Assembly: GCF_000010805.1 (NCBI RefSeq)
Contig: NC_012522.1
Location: 7,626,001-7,690,000, forward strand
Origin: Rhodococcus opacus B4
GTDB taxonomy: Bacteria > Actinomycetota > Actinomycetes > Mycobacteriales > Mycobacteriaceae
DNA: 64,000 nucleotides
Direction of reading: 5' to 3'
Shown here: positions 29,226-38,326 of the stretch, one piece after another
Layout: each line of letters begins with the position of its first letter
Position numbering within the stretch: the stretch's first letter is position 1
Translations under genes and position numbers: made by a program
Notes under the pieces: model-generated
What the model was told of the DNA's origin: nothing
Databases searched by the model: none
What the model saw: only the letters and a program-made list of their open reading frames with translations

Positions 29226-29927
29226 CTACCCGGCCGTGGCGTAGCGGCGCAGCAGCGGCCGGAGTACCCGGAAGAGCTGTTCGGGTGCGTGTTCGAGGTA
29301 GAAGTGATCGCCCGGCAGGACGCGCACCCCGGACAGCCGGGTGGTGTGCCGATCCCAGGCATACAGTTCCCGCTCGCCGACCAGCGGGTCGGCGTCCCCG
29401 CCGAACACGTGCGTCGGGCAGGGAAGCGGCGGGTCTCCGGGGTCGCGGAAACCGGTGCACAGGCGCAGATCGTCCCGCAGCGCGGGCAGAGATCGGTCCA
29501 GGAACTCCGGCCGGTCCGGGAGGCCGGCGGGAACACCGCCGGCGGCGCGCAGCACCGCGATCAGGGCCGCGTCGCCCAGGCCGTCGACCGGTGGTAGCGG
29601 TGCGGGCAGATGCGGTGCCGCGTACCCGGACAGCAGCAGCGCCCGGGGGAGTGGGTGACCGGTCGCGCGCCGACGGCACGCGAGCCGGTACGCCACGAGC
29701 GCACCCATGCTGTGCCCGAAGAACACGTGCGGCTGCGTGAGCGGTTCGGCGAGCTGGGAGTCGAGTTCGGCGACGACGGACTCGACGTCGGTGAACCCGG
29801 CTCCGCCCGGGCGCGCGGGCCGGAGCACGGTCCGCACCGACACGTGCGGGCCCAGGGCGCGGTGCCAGTGACGGTACGTCGTGGGCCCGCCGCCGGCGTG
29901 CGGGAAGCAGAACAGCCGGAGTGGCAC
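29226..29927 (-). CDS. Type II thioesterase of the megasynthase cluster
   Basis: 233 residues from a GTG four bases after the megasynthase stop. Alpha/beta-hydrolase of the RifR/GrsT type: FCFPHAGGGPTTYRHW oxyanion block, nucleophile GHSMGALVAY, and a catalytic His in LPGDHFYLEH. Such enzymes clear wrongly loaded ACPs. Translational proximity shows it serves the same pathway. Confidence 0.9.
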   Translation of the reverse strand: MPLRLFCFPHAGGGPTTYRHWHRALGPHVSVRTVLRPARPGGAGFTDVESVVAELDSQLAEPLTQPHVFFGHSMGALVAYRLACRRRATGHPLPRALLLSGYAAPHLPAPLPPVDGLGDAALIAVLRAAGGVPAGLPDRPEFLDRSLPALRDDLRLCTGFRDPGDPPLPCPTHVFGGDADPLVGERELYAWDRHTTRLSGVRVLPGDHFYLEHAPEQLFRVLRPLLRRYATAG

Positions 29928-29931
29928 GGCG

Positions 29932-32900
29932 CTACGCGGCCGCGACGAGGGTCGCGAGTTCCTCGGCGAGAGCCGCCACGGTGAACCGGATCTGGTCCTC
30001 CGTGTGGCAGGCGGTGACGAAGAAGCGCAACCGCGCGAGATTCTCCGGCACCGCCGGGTAGAGGATGGGGTTGACGTTGATGCCGCGCCGCAGCAGCGCA
30101 CCCGACAGCGCGAGGGTGCGCAGCGAATCCCCGACGATGCAGGGGATGACGGGGGTGTCCCGGCTGTCCCCGGTGTCGATCCCGGCGTCCGCGGCGAGCT
30201 GCAGGAAGAGCCGGGAGTTGCGGCGCAACCGGTCGAGGGTCCCGGGTTCGGCGCGCATCTGCCGGAGCGCGGCGAGGGACGCCGCGGCATTCATCGGGGT
30301 CATCCCGACGCTGTAGACGAAGCCGGGCGTCGTGTATTTCAGGAATCGGATGAGCTCGGCGCTGCCCGCGACGTAGCCGCCGCAGCCGGCCAGCGCCTTC
30401 GACATCGTGCCCGACCACAGTTCCACGTCGTCGCGGTCGACGCCGAAATGCTCGCCGATGCCGCCGCCGGTGGCGCCGAGCACCCCGATGCTGTGTGCCT
30501 CGTCGATCATCATGAGCGCCTGATGCTTCTTCTTCACCGCGATCATCGCCGGCAGGTCGGGGATGTCGCCGTCCTGGCTGTAGACGCCCTCGATGAGAAT
30601 GAGGACCCTCCGGTACCGGGAGCGGATCGCGGTGAGCAGGGTATCGAGCGCGACGTGGTCGTTGTGCGGGAACGGGCGACGGGTGGCGCCGGACAGGGCG
30701 CAGCCCTGCAGGATGCTGTCGTGCGCGAGGCTGTCGTGGACGACGAGGTCACCCTCCGCGAGGAGGTGTCCGATGACCGTGACGTTGGTGGCGTGTCCGC
30801 TGACGAGGGCGATGGCGTCGTCGGTTCCGAGCAGCCCGGCCAGTTCGGCCTCGAGTTCGCGGTGGACCGGTTTCTCCCCGGACAGCACGCGGCTGGCGGA
30901 GCAGGAACTGCCGTAGCGGGCGACGGCGTCCTGGACGGCGGCGACGACGGCGGGGTGCCCGGACATGCCGAGGTAGTTGTAGCTGGAGAAGTTGAGGACC
31001 TCCTCGCCGCCGATCGTCGACGTGTCCCGGGTGACGCCGTCATTGACGAGGAAGTACGGGTTGGCGACCCCGAGGCCCTCGGCGGCGGTGAGCCGTGCGG
31101 CGAGCGCCTGCACCTCCGGGAACTCGGCGATCCGGAACTCGGGTGCCACCGTCGGTTCCGGATCCGGGACGGGCGGGACGGCGGGCGTCGCCCCGGGGAC
31201 GCGGTGCGCGGTGACGTGGTCGATCACCTCGCCGAGGGTGCGGCCCGGGGTGAACCAGTCCGGTTCGACGGCGAGACCGGGGAATGCGCGGCGCAGCCCG
31301 CCGAACAGGTCGGTGATCATGATCGAGTCGAATCCGAGGTCGCCGGTGATCGTCTGCGTCGCGGTCAGCGCGGCCGCGGGGAATCCGCTGACCCGGGCGA
31401 CTTCCGCGCGGACCCGGGCAGCGGTGTCGCCGTGCGCCGCCGCGAGATCCGGCCCGGCGTCCGGTGCCGCAGCCGGGACGGGCATGCTCACTCCGGGGGC
31501 CCCGGTGGCGGCGGCGAGCACGGCGGCCTGCTCCCGGAACAGGGCGATCAGTCGGTCCATGGTGGTGTCCTCGGGCTCGGCGGCGACGGTGGGTGGTGCA
31601 GGTTCGACCGGCCGCGCCGCGGTGGGTTCGTCTTCGGGTGTCCAGAAGCGGGCGGTGGTCGCGAACGCGTACCCGCGCAGTCGCCGGCGGACCCGGGCAT
31701 TCGGCTCGTACAGCGCGTCCCACACGGGGTTCAGTCCGTCCCGGTACAGGGCGGCCACGGCGTCGGGGAGTTCGGCGCCGGTGGCGGCCGGGCCGGGGCA
31801 CGGCGCCAGGTGCCGCGCCGGCGAGCCGGGATGGGCGCGGGTTATGAGCGGCAACAGGATTCGTGCGGGGCCCACCTCGATCAGGTGGGTCGGATCGCAG
31901 GTCAGGGCTGCCGAGGCGGCGTCCGCGAACCGCACGGTCGCGGTGAGGTGGTCGGTCCAGTAGGTCGCGTCCATCGGTTCGTCGACGTCGAGCAGCCGCC
32001 CGCGGGTGGTCGAGAAGATCGGGATCTCGGCCGGCCGGTAGGCGCAGTCGGCGGCGACCTCGGCGAACGCGTCCCGGATCGGTGCCATCGCGGGGGAGTG
32101 GAAGGCGTGCGAGACGGCGAGCCGGCGGACGGCGTATCCGGCCGCGGTCAGGGCGGCGCCGAGGCGGTCGACCGCGCCTTCCTCCCCGGACAGCACCACG
32201 TCCCGCGGCCCGTTCACCGCCGCCAGTGCGACCGCGGGTTCGCCGGCGAGCAGGCCGGCGACGTCGTCCGCGGGGGCCCGCACCGCCAGCATCGTGCCGC
32301 CGGCGGGTAGTTGCTGCATGAGCCGTCCCCGCGCGACGATCAGCCGGCACGCGTCGTCGAGCCCGAACACGCCGGCGTGCGCGGCGGCCGCGTACTCGCC
32401 GACACTGTGACCGAGCAGCCACGCCGGTTCGATTCCCAGTTCACCGAGCGTCCGGGCCAGCGTGTACTCGACCGCGAACAGGGCGGGCTGCGCGAACTCC
32501 GTGCGGTGGATCTCGGCGCCGGTGCCGAACAGCAGGTCCCGGACCGAGCGGCCCAGGTGCGGCGTCATCCGCTCGTCCACGTCCGGCAACGCCCGCCGGT
32601 ACGCCCCGTGGCTGTCGTGCAGGGCGCGTGACATTCCCGGGTACTGCGCGCCCTGACCGGTGAAGAGCCAGCCGACGCTGACGGGGCGGGCCGTGCCGGA
32701 CAGCGAGTCGAGCAGGTGTTCGTCGCCGGCCGCCGCGCGGAGCGCCGCGGCGGCCCGCTCCCGGTCGTGCGCGGGGAGCGCGAGACGGTGGCGCCCGGAC
32801 GCCTTGACCGTGTTGGTGCTCCAGCACACCCGGCCCAGTTCGGCGTCGGGGTGGGCGAGCAGATCGTCGGCCAGGGCCGCGGCGGTGCGGGCGAGACCGT

Positions 32901-34224
32901 CCCGGTCGTTCGACGACAGGGTGAGCACGCCGCCGTCGCTGCTCGCCTCGGGCGGGTCGCCGGCGGGCGCCGTCGCCAGCAGCAGATGGGCGTTGGTGCC
33001 GCCGATCCCGAAACTGCTGACGGCGCCGTGCACGTCGCCGCCGGGCAGCGCCATCGGCTCGGACAGGAGCCGAAGACCGTTGTCCGCCAACCGCAGCCGC
33101 GGGTTGACGTCCGCCGCGCCGCGGCTGGGCGGCACCACCCGGTGGTGCAGCGCGAGGGCCACCTTGATCAGTCCGGCCACACCGGCCGCGCCCTCCGTGT
33201 GACCGAGATTGCCCTTGATCGACCCGATCGCGCACGGCTCCGGGCGGGCCGCGTGGACGTGACCGAGCGCCTTGATCTCGATCATGTCGCCGAGCACCGT
33301 CCCGGTGCCGTGCGCCTCGACGAACGCGACCTGCGCCGGGGTGACACCCGCACGCCGGTACGCCGTCTCGACGACCTGCTGCTGTGCCCAGCGGTTGGGG
33401 GCGGTGATCCCGTTGCTGCGACCGTCGTTGTTGACGGCGCTGCCCTTGATCACGGCATAGATCGGCAGGCCCTCCGCCTGCGCGTCGTCGAGCCGGCGCA
33501 ACACCAGTACCGCGACGCCCTCGCCGCGGCCGATTCCGTCGGCCGCCCCGCTGAACGGTTTGCACCGGCCGTCCGGCGCGGACAGCCCGGCCTGCGTGTA
33601 GAAGACGTTCACTGTGGGGGTCAGGGTGAGATTGACGCCGCCGGCGAGGGCCTGGTCGCAGTCACCGGCCCGCAGCGCCGCGCAGGCCAGGTGGACCGCG
33701 ACGAGCGACGACGAGCAGGCGGTGTCGATCGCCATGCTCGGGCCCTGCAGGTTCAGCTGGTAGGACACCCGGTTGGCGGTCATGAAATAGCCGTTGCCGC
33801 TGCCGAGCTGGGCCGTGATGCGCGGGAGGTCACGCATCTGGAGATTCCATTCGTTCGCCATGACGCCGACGTACACTCCGGTGTTCGAACCGGCCTGGGC
33901 CCGCGGATCGAGTGCGGCGTCCTCGAACGCCCGCCACGCCGACTGCAGCAGCAGCCGTTGTTGCGGGTCCATCGCCGCGGCCTCGCGGGGCGCGATGCCG
34001 AAGAAGTCGTGGTCGAAGGCGTCCGCGTCGGCGAGGAATCCGCCACTGCGGTTGTTGACCGAGCCGGGACCACCGGCGGCGTCGTACACGGTGTCCGCGT
34101 TCCAGCGTCCGGCGGGGACGCCGGTGATGCCGTCGCCGCCGCCCAGCAGCAGCGTCCACAACGCGGCGGCGTCGGGGGCCTGCGGGAAGCGGCAGTCGAG
34201 GCCGACGATCGCGACGTCGGTCAT
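29932..34224 (-). CDS. KS-AT-ACP-alpha-oxoamine synthase megasynthase
   Basis: 1430 residues. Domains in order: ketosynthase 1-425 with Cys170 (DTACSSSLVA), His305 (EAHGTGT) and His342 (NLGHTEGAAG); acyltransferase about 515-830 with Ser607 (GHSVGEYAA) and HAFHS at 706-710, indicating malonyl-CoA; ACP about 930-1005 with Ser967 (LGFDSIM); and a PLP-dependent alpha-oxoamine synthase about 1045-1430 with Lys1276 (GTMSKALAG) and Asp1241 (DEAHSIGVLG). There is no ketoreductase, dehydratase or terminal thioesterase. Inference: one malonyl extension gives a beta-ketoacyl-ACP, and the last domain joins it to an amino acid with loss of CO2 and release. The fold order equals PigJ plus PigH of prodiginine synthesis in one chain. 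Confidence 0.95.
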   Translation of the reverse strand: MTDVAIVGLDCRFPQAPDAAALWTLLLGGGDGITGVPAGRWNADTVYDAAGGPGSVNNRSGGFLADADAFDHDFFGIAPREAAAMDPQQRLLLQSAWRAFEDAALDPRAQAGSNTGVYVGVMANEWNLQMRDLPRITAQLGSGNGYFMTANRVSYQLNLQGPSMAIDTACSSSLVAVHLACAALRAGDCDQALAGGVNLTLTPTVNVFYTQAGLSAPDGRCKPFSGAADGIGRGEGVAVLVLRRLDDAQAEGLPIYAVIKGSAVNNDGRSNGITAPNRWAQQQVVETAYRRAGVTPAQVAFVEAHGTGTVLGDMIEIKALGHVHAARPEPCAIGSIKGNLGHTEGAAGVAGLIKVALALHHRVVPPSRGAADVNPRLRLADNGLRLLSEPMALPGGDVHGAVSSFGIGGTNAHLLLATAPAGDPPEASSDGGVLTLSSNDRDGLARTAAALADDLLAHPDAELGRVCWSTNTVKASGRHRLALPAHDRERAAAALRAAAGDEHLLDSLSGTARPVSVGWLFTGQGAQYPGMSRALHDSHGAYRRALPDVDERMTPHLGRSVRDLLFGTGAEIHRTEFAQPALFAVEYTLARTLGELGIEPAWLLGHSVGEYAAAAHAGVFGLDDACRLIVARGRLMQQLPAGGTMLAVRAPADDVAGLLAGEPAVALAAVNGPRDVVLSGEEGAVDRLGAALTAAGYAVRRLAVSHAFHSPAMAPIRDAFAEVAADCAYRPAEIPIFSTTRGRLLDVDEPMDATYWTDHLTATVRFADAASAALTCDPTHLIEVGPARILLPLITRAHPGSPARHLAPCPGPAATGAELPDAVAALYRDGLNPVWDALYEPNARVRRRLRGYAFATTARFWTPEDEPTAARPVEPAPPTVAAEPEDTTMDRLIALFREQAAVLAAATGAPGVSMPVPAAAPDAGPDLAAAHGDTAARVRAEVARVSGFPAAALTATQTITGDLGFDSIMITDLFGGLRRAFPGLAVEPDWFTPGRTLGEVIDHVTAHRVPGATPAVPPVPDPEPTVAPEFRIAEFPEVQALAARLTAAEGLGVANPYFLVNDGVTRDTSTIGGEEVLNFSSYNYLGMSGHPAVVAAVQDAVARYGSSCSASRVLSGEKPVHRELEAELAGLLGTDDAIALVSGHATNVTVIGHLLAEGDLVVHDSLAHDSILQGCALSGATRRPFPHNDHVALDTLLTAIRSRYRRVLILIEGVYSQDGDIPDLPAMIAVKKKHQALMMIDEAHSIGVLGATGGGIGEHFGVDRDDVELWSGTMSKALAGCGGYVAGSAELIRFLKYTTPGFVYSVGMTPMNAAASLAALRQMRAEPGTLDRLRRNSRLFLQLAADAGIDTGDSRDTPVIPCIVGDSLRTLALSGALLRRGINVNPILYPAVPENLARLRFFVTACHTEDQIRFTVAALAEELATLVAAA

Positions 34225-34508
34225 GACGCCTTCCGTTGCCGCAGTGCGGTTTCGGCGGCGATGAATGCGGCCAGCTCGGCGATCGTCGGATAGTCGAACA
34301 CCACGGTGGGATCGAGTTCGAGGTCCCAGCGGTCCTCGATCTCACCGCACAGGCCCACCGCGGACACCGATTCGATACCCAGCTCGGCGAGGGGAAGGTG
34401 CGGATCGATTTCGCGCACCGGCCGTTCGGTGTGATCGGCGACCCGGCCGGCGAGCCAGTCGAGGACGGGGGCGGGGTCGTGGCGGGTGATCTGTTCGGGG
34501 ACGGGCAT
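34221..34508 (-). CDS. Free-standing acyl carrier protein
   Basis: 95 residues. Carrier site LGIESVSAV with Ser47, and the usual acidic helix 2-3. Its stop overlaps the megasynthase start by four bases (ATGA). It is most likely the carrier loaded by the upstream fatty acyl-AMP ligase, passing the starter to the ketosynthase. Confidence 0.92.
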   Translation of the reverse strand: MPVPEQITRHDPAPVLDWLAGRVADHTERPVREIDPHLPLAELGIESVSAVGLCGEIEDRWDLELDPTVVFDYPTIAELAAFIAAETALRQRKAS

Positions 34509-34535
34509 CGGGGTTCTCCTGGTCGGTGATCGGGG

Positions 34536-36284
34536 TCAGGCGGGCACGGCGGTGGTGGTCCGGAGGCGCTGCACCGCCGGGTCGATGTCCTCGTGCAGGA
34601 CGGCGTCGACGCGGGACCTTAGGAACGACGCGCGCGCATCGATCGGCGCTGGACCTTCCCGCTGGTGGTGCGGTGCACGCCGCGCCGGTCGACGAGCACC
34701 ACACTCGGCGCGGGGACGTCGAAGTCGCGGGCGACGGCGAGCCGGATCCGGCGGGCGAGTGCGGGCAGTGTCAGGTCGTCGATCAGCGCGGTCCTGACCT
34801 CGTGGATCACCAGCAGCCGCTCGTGCTGCCCGGTGTCGAGGGAGAACACCACCCCGGCGGAACCGGTGAGCGCCGGATGCACGTCCCGCACGGCTTCCTC
34901 GATGTCCTGTGGGTACAGGTTGCGGCCGTTGACGATCAGCAGGTCCTTCAGGCGTCCGGTGACGTAGAGGTGCCCGTCGTCGAACACCCCGAGGTCGCCG
35001 GTACGCAGGTACGGTCCGTCGCCGTCGAGGGTGGCGTGGAACTTCTCCGCGGTCTCGTCCGGCCGATTCCAGTAGCCCGCGGCGACACTGCCGCCGCGGA
35101 TCCAGATCTCCCCGACCCGGCCGCGTGGCTGCTGCCGGCGCGTATGCGGGTCGACGATCCGGATGTCGCAGCCGTACGGCCTGCCGCTGCCGGCCAGCCG
35201 GGTGCCGCCGGCCTTCGGGGTCAGTTCGTGGCGCTCCAGCGCGGCCGTGTCGACCTCGAGATACCTGGGGGCGCAGTCGACCTCGCTGGCGGTGGCGAGC
35301 AGGGTCACCTCGGCCATGCCGTACGCGGTGAGGAAGGCGCCCGCCCGGAAGCCGAGGGGTGCGAGCCGGTCGGTCACGGCGTCGAGGGTGCGGGGCCGGA
35401 TGGGTTCGGCCCCGGTCAGCGCCACCCGCACCGAGGAGAGGTCCAGTCCGGCCAGTTGGTCGTCGGGGATCCGGCGGGCGACGAGGTCGTACGCGAAGTT
35501 CGGACCGAGGGTCATGTCGGCGTGATAGCGGTCGATCAGCTGCAACCAGCGCACCGGCCGTTTGAGGAAGGCCGTCGGCGACATGAACGCGAGGTTGCCG
35601 CCGCAGTGGATCGGCAGCAGCAGCATCCCGATCAGCCCCATGTCGTGGAAGTGCGGGAGCCAGCCGACCCCGGTCACCGTGTCGTCGGCGCCGGTGCCGC
35701 GGGTCATGGCCGCGGCGTTGTGCAGCCAGGTTGCCGTGCGTCACCATCACGCCCTTCGGTTCGCTGGTGGAGCCGGAGGTGTATTGGAGGAAGGCCAGGG
35801 TGCCGGCGTCGAGGCCGGGCGGGCGCCAGTCGTCGGGGTCGCCCGGTTCGGCGGTGTCGGTGGCGGCGACAGCGACCGTGGCGGCGAGCCCGGAATCGCG
35901 GATCCAGGTGTCGAGCGGTTCGGCGACCGCGGACGTGGTGAGCACGAGGCGCACGTCGGCGTCCGCGAACATCGTCGCGACCCGCTGCATGCTGCGCTCG
36001 TCGTGCGGGACGGGGGCGGGCACCGCGACCACCCCGGCGTAGAGGCATCCGAGAAACGCGCGGAGGAAGTCGATTCCGTCGACGTACAGCAGCATCACCG
36101 GGTGAGCGGCCTCGGGCCGCGTCGACAGCCACACCGCCAGCGCGCGGGCGTCCCGGTCGAGTTCGCGGTAGGTCACCGCCTCGGCGACGAGTTCCCGGCC
36201 GACCTCACGGTGGTAGACGTAGGACCGGTCGTCGCCGTATGTGGCGACCCGGGTGCGGAGGTGTGACACGAAATCGGTAGGCAC
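34536..36284 (-). pseudogene. Fatty acyl-AMP ligase (FAAL) with two compensating frameshifts
   Basis: Starts at a GTG with GGGAGAGA. Residues 1-186 are in frame to the AMP loop YTSGSTSEPKGVMVTHGNL. An extra C at 35726/35727 then shifts the frame: skipping it restores LHNAAAMTRG and FAAL sequence to about 34630, including LPHFHDMGLIG, GRLKDLLIVNGRNLYPQD and TTSGKVQRR. That frame stops at 34619, but the original frame beyond holds about 28 codons with all third bases G or C, reading into a tail FLRSRVDAVLHEDIDPAVQ, so a base seems missing near 34625-34632. The family activates fatty acids as acyl-AMP for an ACP. Read literally the middle two thirds would be nonsense. Sequencing error or a decayed gene are both possible. 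Confidence 0.85.
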
Positions 36285-36297
36285 GGATGATCTCTCC

Positions 36298-36334
36298 CTC
36301 GGTGCGGACGAGTACGACTCTCGTCCGCACCGAG
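36298..36334 (-). repeat. Perfect hairpin abutting the FAAL ribosome site
   Basis: 15-base arms 36298-36312 and 36320-36334 are exact reverse complements with a 7-base loop. On the minus strand the stem ends directly at the GGGAGAGA Shine-Dalgarno, 13 bases before the GTG. A weaker 8-base repeat (36346-36353 with 36375-36382) lies just upstream. It could be the terminator of the SatD operon, an attenuator or a translational switch. Confidence 0.75.
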
Positions 36335-36401
36335 GCGGGAACCCATCACCCCCAGGGCTGGCTTCGCGACCCCCGGGGGTGAATGTTTCGCACCGGGAGG
36401 T

Positions 36402-36929
36402 CTATGTGATGAGGGCGCGTCCGGTTCCGCACACCGCGATCGCCCAGAGCACGCTGGTGAACGTGCCGATGATGAATTGTTCCGACGCGTGCGGTTCGCG
36501 CAGTTCGGGGTAGCGGGCCAGGCTCTTGACCGCCAGGACGACGGCGATGCCCTCCGGCCAGGCCGCGAGGATGGAGGCGGCGACGGCGGCGCGCTCGAGG
36601 AAGCCGATGATCCGTCCGCCACGTAGCGGCCCGGCGTCGGGCCGTGGGTCGGATCCGGCGTCGGGCTGGCGGCGTGCGATGCGGAACGCGGCCAGCACGA
36701 GGGGTGCCCCGCCGGTGGTCGCGGCGGCGACGCACAGGACGAGGGTCGCGGCGAGGGCGAATCCGGTGACCGGTGCGGCGGCGGACGCGGCGACCGCCGC
36801 GACGGCCAGGGCGAGCACGACCACGATCGGCGCCGCCCACTGCGACATCCAGCGGGGACCGCGGGGCGCCGCGAACACCAGGGGAGCGAGCGCGGCCACG
36901 CCGAGGGCGAGGAGGGCGAGGGTCGTCAC
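36402..36929 (-). CDS. Small polytopic membrane protein paired with SatD-like regulator
   Basis: 175 residues from a GTG that overlaps the upstream stop (GTGA). Four to five hydrophobic segments, a short basic stretch around residue 80 (RIARRQ) and a Gly/Ala-rich composition. No family was recognised. Tight coupling to the SatD-like gene suggests the regulator controls or senses something at the membrane. Confidence 0.8.
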   Translation of the reverse strand: MTTLALLALGVAALAPLVFAAPRGPRWMSQWAAPIVVVLALAVAAVAASAAAPVTGFALAATLVLCVAAATTGGAPLVLAAFRIARRQPDAGSDPRPDAGPLRGGRIIGFLERAAVAASILAAWPEGIAVVLAVKSLARYPELREPHASEQFIIGTFTSVLWAIAVCGTGRALIT

Positions 36930-37507
36930 GTGTCCGCCTCGAGTAGGAGTCGTTCGGCCAGTCGTCGTCCCGCGGTCTCGACGTGCCAGCCCGCGGTGGA
37001 GAGTCGTTGGGAGACGGCCTGCTTGCTGATGCCCAGCGCGCGGGCCGCCTCGGTCTGGGTGCAGCCGCGCCGCATCTGCTCGACGGCTTTGCGGCCCTCC
37101 TCGGTGCGGCGCGCGACGAGGACGGCGACGAGGGCGAGCGCGGTGTCCGCGTCGGCGGCGGCGTCCGGGTCGGAGCCCTCGACGGCCACCCGGCCGGGGG
37201 TGCTCTTGGCGCGGTCGACGGCGACCCGCGCGGATTCGAACGCGGGACCGCGCCCGGCCCGGGTCTCGGCGGGGAGGGGTTCCTCGACGGGGCCGGCGCC
37301 GATGCCGATGCTCCAGTGTTCGCGTGCGACGAGGTCGAGGGCGAGGTCGACGACGGTCGCCGGGTCCGCGACGACGGCCTGGATCTCGTCGCCGGCGGTC
37401 CGCTGGAACGGGCGGATGAGGTCGCGGTTCGCGAATTCGGCGAGGAGGGGGGCGACACGGTCGATGTCGCGGCGGCTGCCGCGCTGGTCGACCGTCAACA
37501 CGAACAT
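36926..37507 (-). CDS. SatD-like protein with C-terminal helix-turn-helix
   Basis: 193 residues. The N-terminal MFVLTVDQRGSRRD plus FQRTAGDEIQAV resembles the SatD domain, a nucleotide-cyclase-like fold. Residues 150-175 are a helix-turn-helix (CTQTEAARALGISKQAVSQRL). It is probably a transcriptional regulator, possibly of its own operon: an inverted repeat lies 31 bases upstream. It precedes the membrane gene with a 4-base overlap. Confidence 0.78.
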   Translation of the reverse strand: MFVLTVDQRGSRRDIDRVAPLLAEFANRDLIRPFQRTAGDEIQAVVADPATVVDLALDLVAREHWSIGIGAGPVEEPLPAETRAGRGPAFESARVAVDRAKSTPGRVAVEGSDPDAAADADTALALVAVLVARRTEEGRKAVEQMRRGCTQTEAARALGISKQAVSQRLSTAGWHVETAGRRLAERLLLEADT

Positions 37508-37537
37508 GGGTCAAGGCTATGAACTGGATACTGCGAT

Positions 37538-37557
37538 GTCAAGACTCAAAGCTTGAC
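37538..37557. promoter_or_regulatory. Candidate operator upstream of the SatD-like gene
   Basis: GTCAAG-N8-CTTGAC inverted repeat 31 bases upstream of the start, in an AT-richer stretch with a TTGACA-like hexamer on the minus strand. Likely promoter and operator; the protein that binds is guessed to be the SatD-like regulator. Confidence 0.4.
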
Positions 37558-37566
37558 TTTGCAGGT

Positions 37567-38277
37567 TCAAGGCTGAGGGATTGACTTGTCCCCGGCGGGG
37601 CGGTCGACGGCCGGGTCCGGCACCGCGTCGCGGGAACCGTCCAGGGGCCGCCGGGAATCCATCACCAGCCCGGCGATGCCGAGGGCGATGCACACCGCGG
37701 ACAGCACCAGGAGTCCCGGCTTCGTCTCCCCGGTGAGGGCGTCGCCGAGCACGACGATGCCGACGGTTCCCGGCAGCACACCGATTGCCGTGGCCAGCAC
37801 GTACGGGACCAGCCGGATCGAGGACACGCCGGCGCAGTAGTTCACCACGGAGAACGGGACGAACGCGATCAGCCGCAGCGACCCGACGGCGAGCCAGCCA
37901 CGCCGGGCGATCCGCTCGTCCACCCGCCGGATCGTCGGGTTGGAGATGCGCTGCCACACCACGTCCCGGCCGACGGCACGCACCAGGTAGAGGGCCAGCA
38001 CGGCGCTCACCGTCGACGCCAGCACCGCGATCGCGATACCCAGCCATGCGCCGAACAGCAACCCGGCACTGAGCGTGAACACCGTGCGGGGGAACGGGAA
38101 CACCGTCACCACCGCGTGCACGGCGAAGAAGACGAGGGGAAACGCCGGACCGACGGAGTGTGCCCATTCCCGCACCTGCAGCACGGATGGATGCGGGGCC
38201 AGCAGCGCCACGACGACCAGCGCGACTGCCAGTGCTGCGACGCCGATCACCCTGCGGTCCCCGAGGCGTCTCTTCAC
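37567..38277 (-). CDS. TVP38/TMEM64 (VTT-domain) membrane protein
   Basis: 236 residues from a GTG. Membrane segments at the start and in the VTT core (about 45-195) with the family motif FPFPRTVFTLSAGLLFG and a re-entrant loop VPFSVVNYCAGVSS. Orthologue by position of Rv1491c, next to the mutase genes. Members are thought to move lipids across membranes. The C-terminal 35 residues are polar. Confidence 0.88.
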   Translation of the reverse strand: MKRRLGDRRVIGVAALAVALVVVALLAPHPSVLQVREWAHSVGPAFPLVFFAVHAVVTVFPFPRTVFTLSAGLLFGAWLGIAIAVLASTVSAVLALYLVRAVGRDVVWQRISNPTIRRVDERIARRGWLAVGSLRLIAFVPFSVVNYCAGVSSIRLVPYVLATAIGVLPGTVGIVVLGDALTGETKPGLLVLSAVCIALGIAGLVMDSRRPLDGSRDAVPDPAVDRPAGDKSIPQP

Positions 38278-38326
38278 AGGGCACCAGGCTACCCGGGGAA
38301 CCGGGCCGGGGCGCCGCGAGCGCCGG

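Noticed and set aside
29881..32310. Plus-strand 809-residue open frame across the megasynthase
   Set aside because: It mirrors the coding frame of the megasynthase, has no family motif and no ribosome site.
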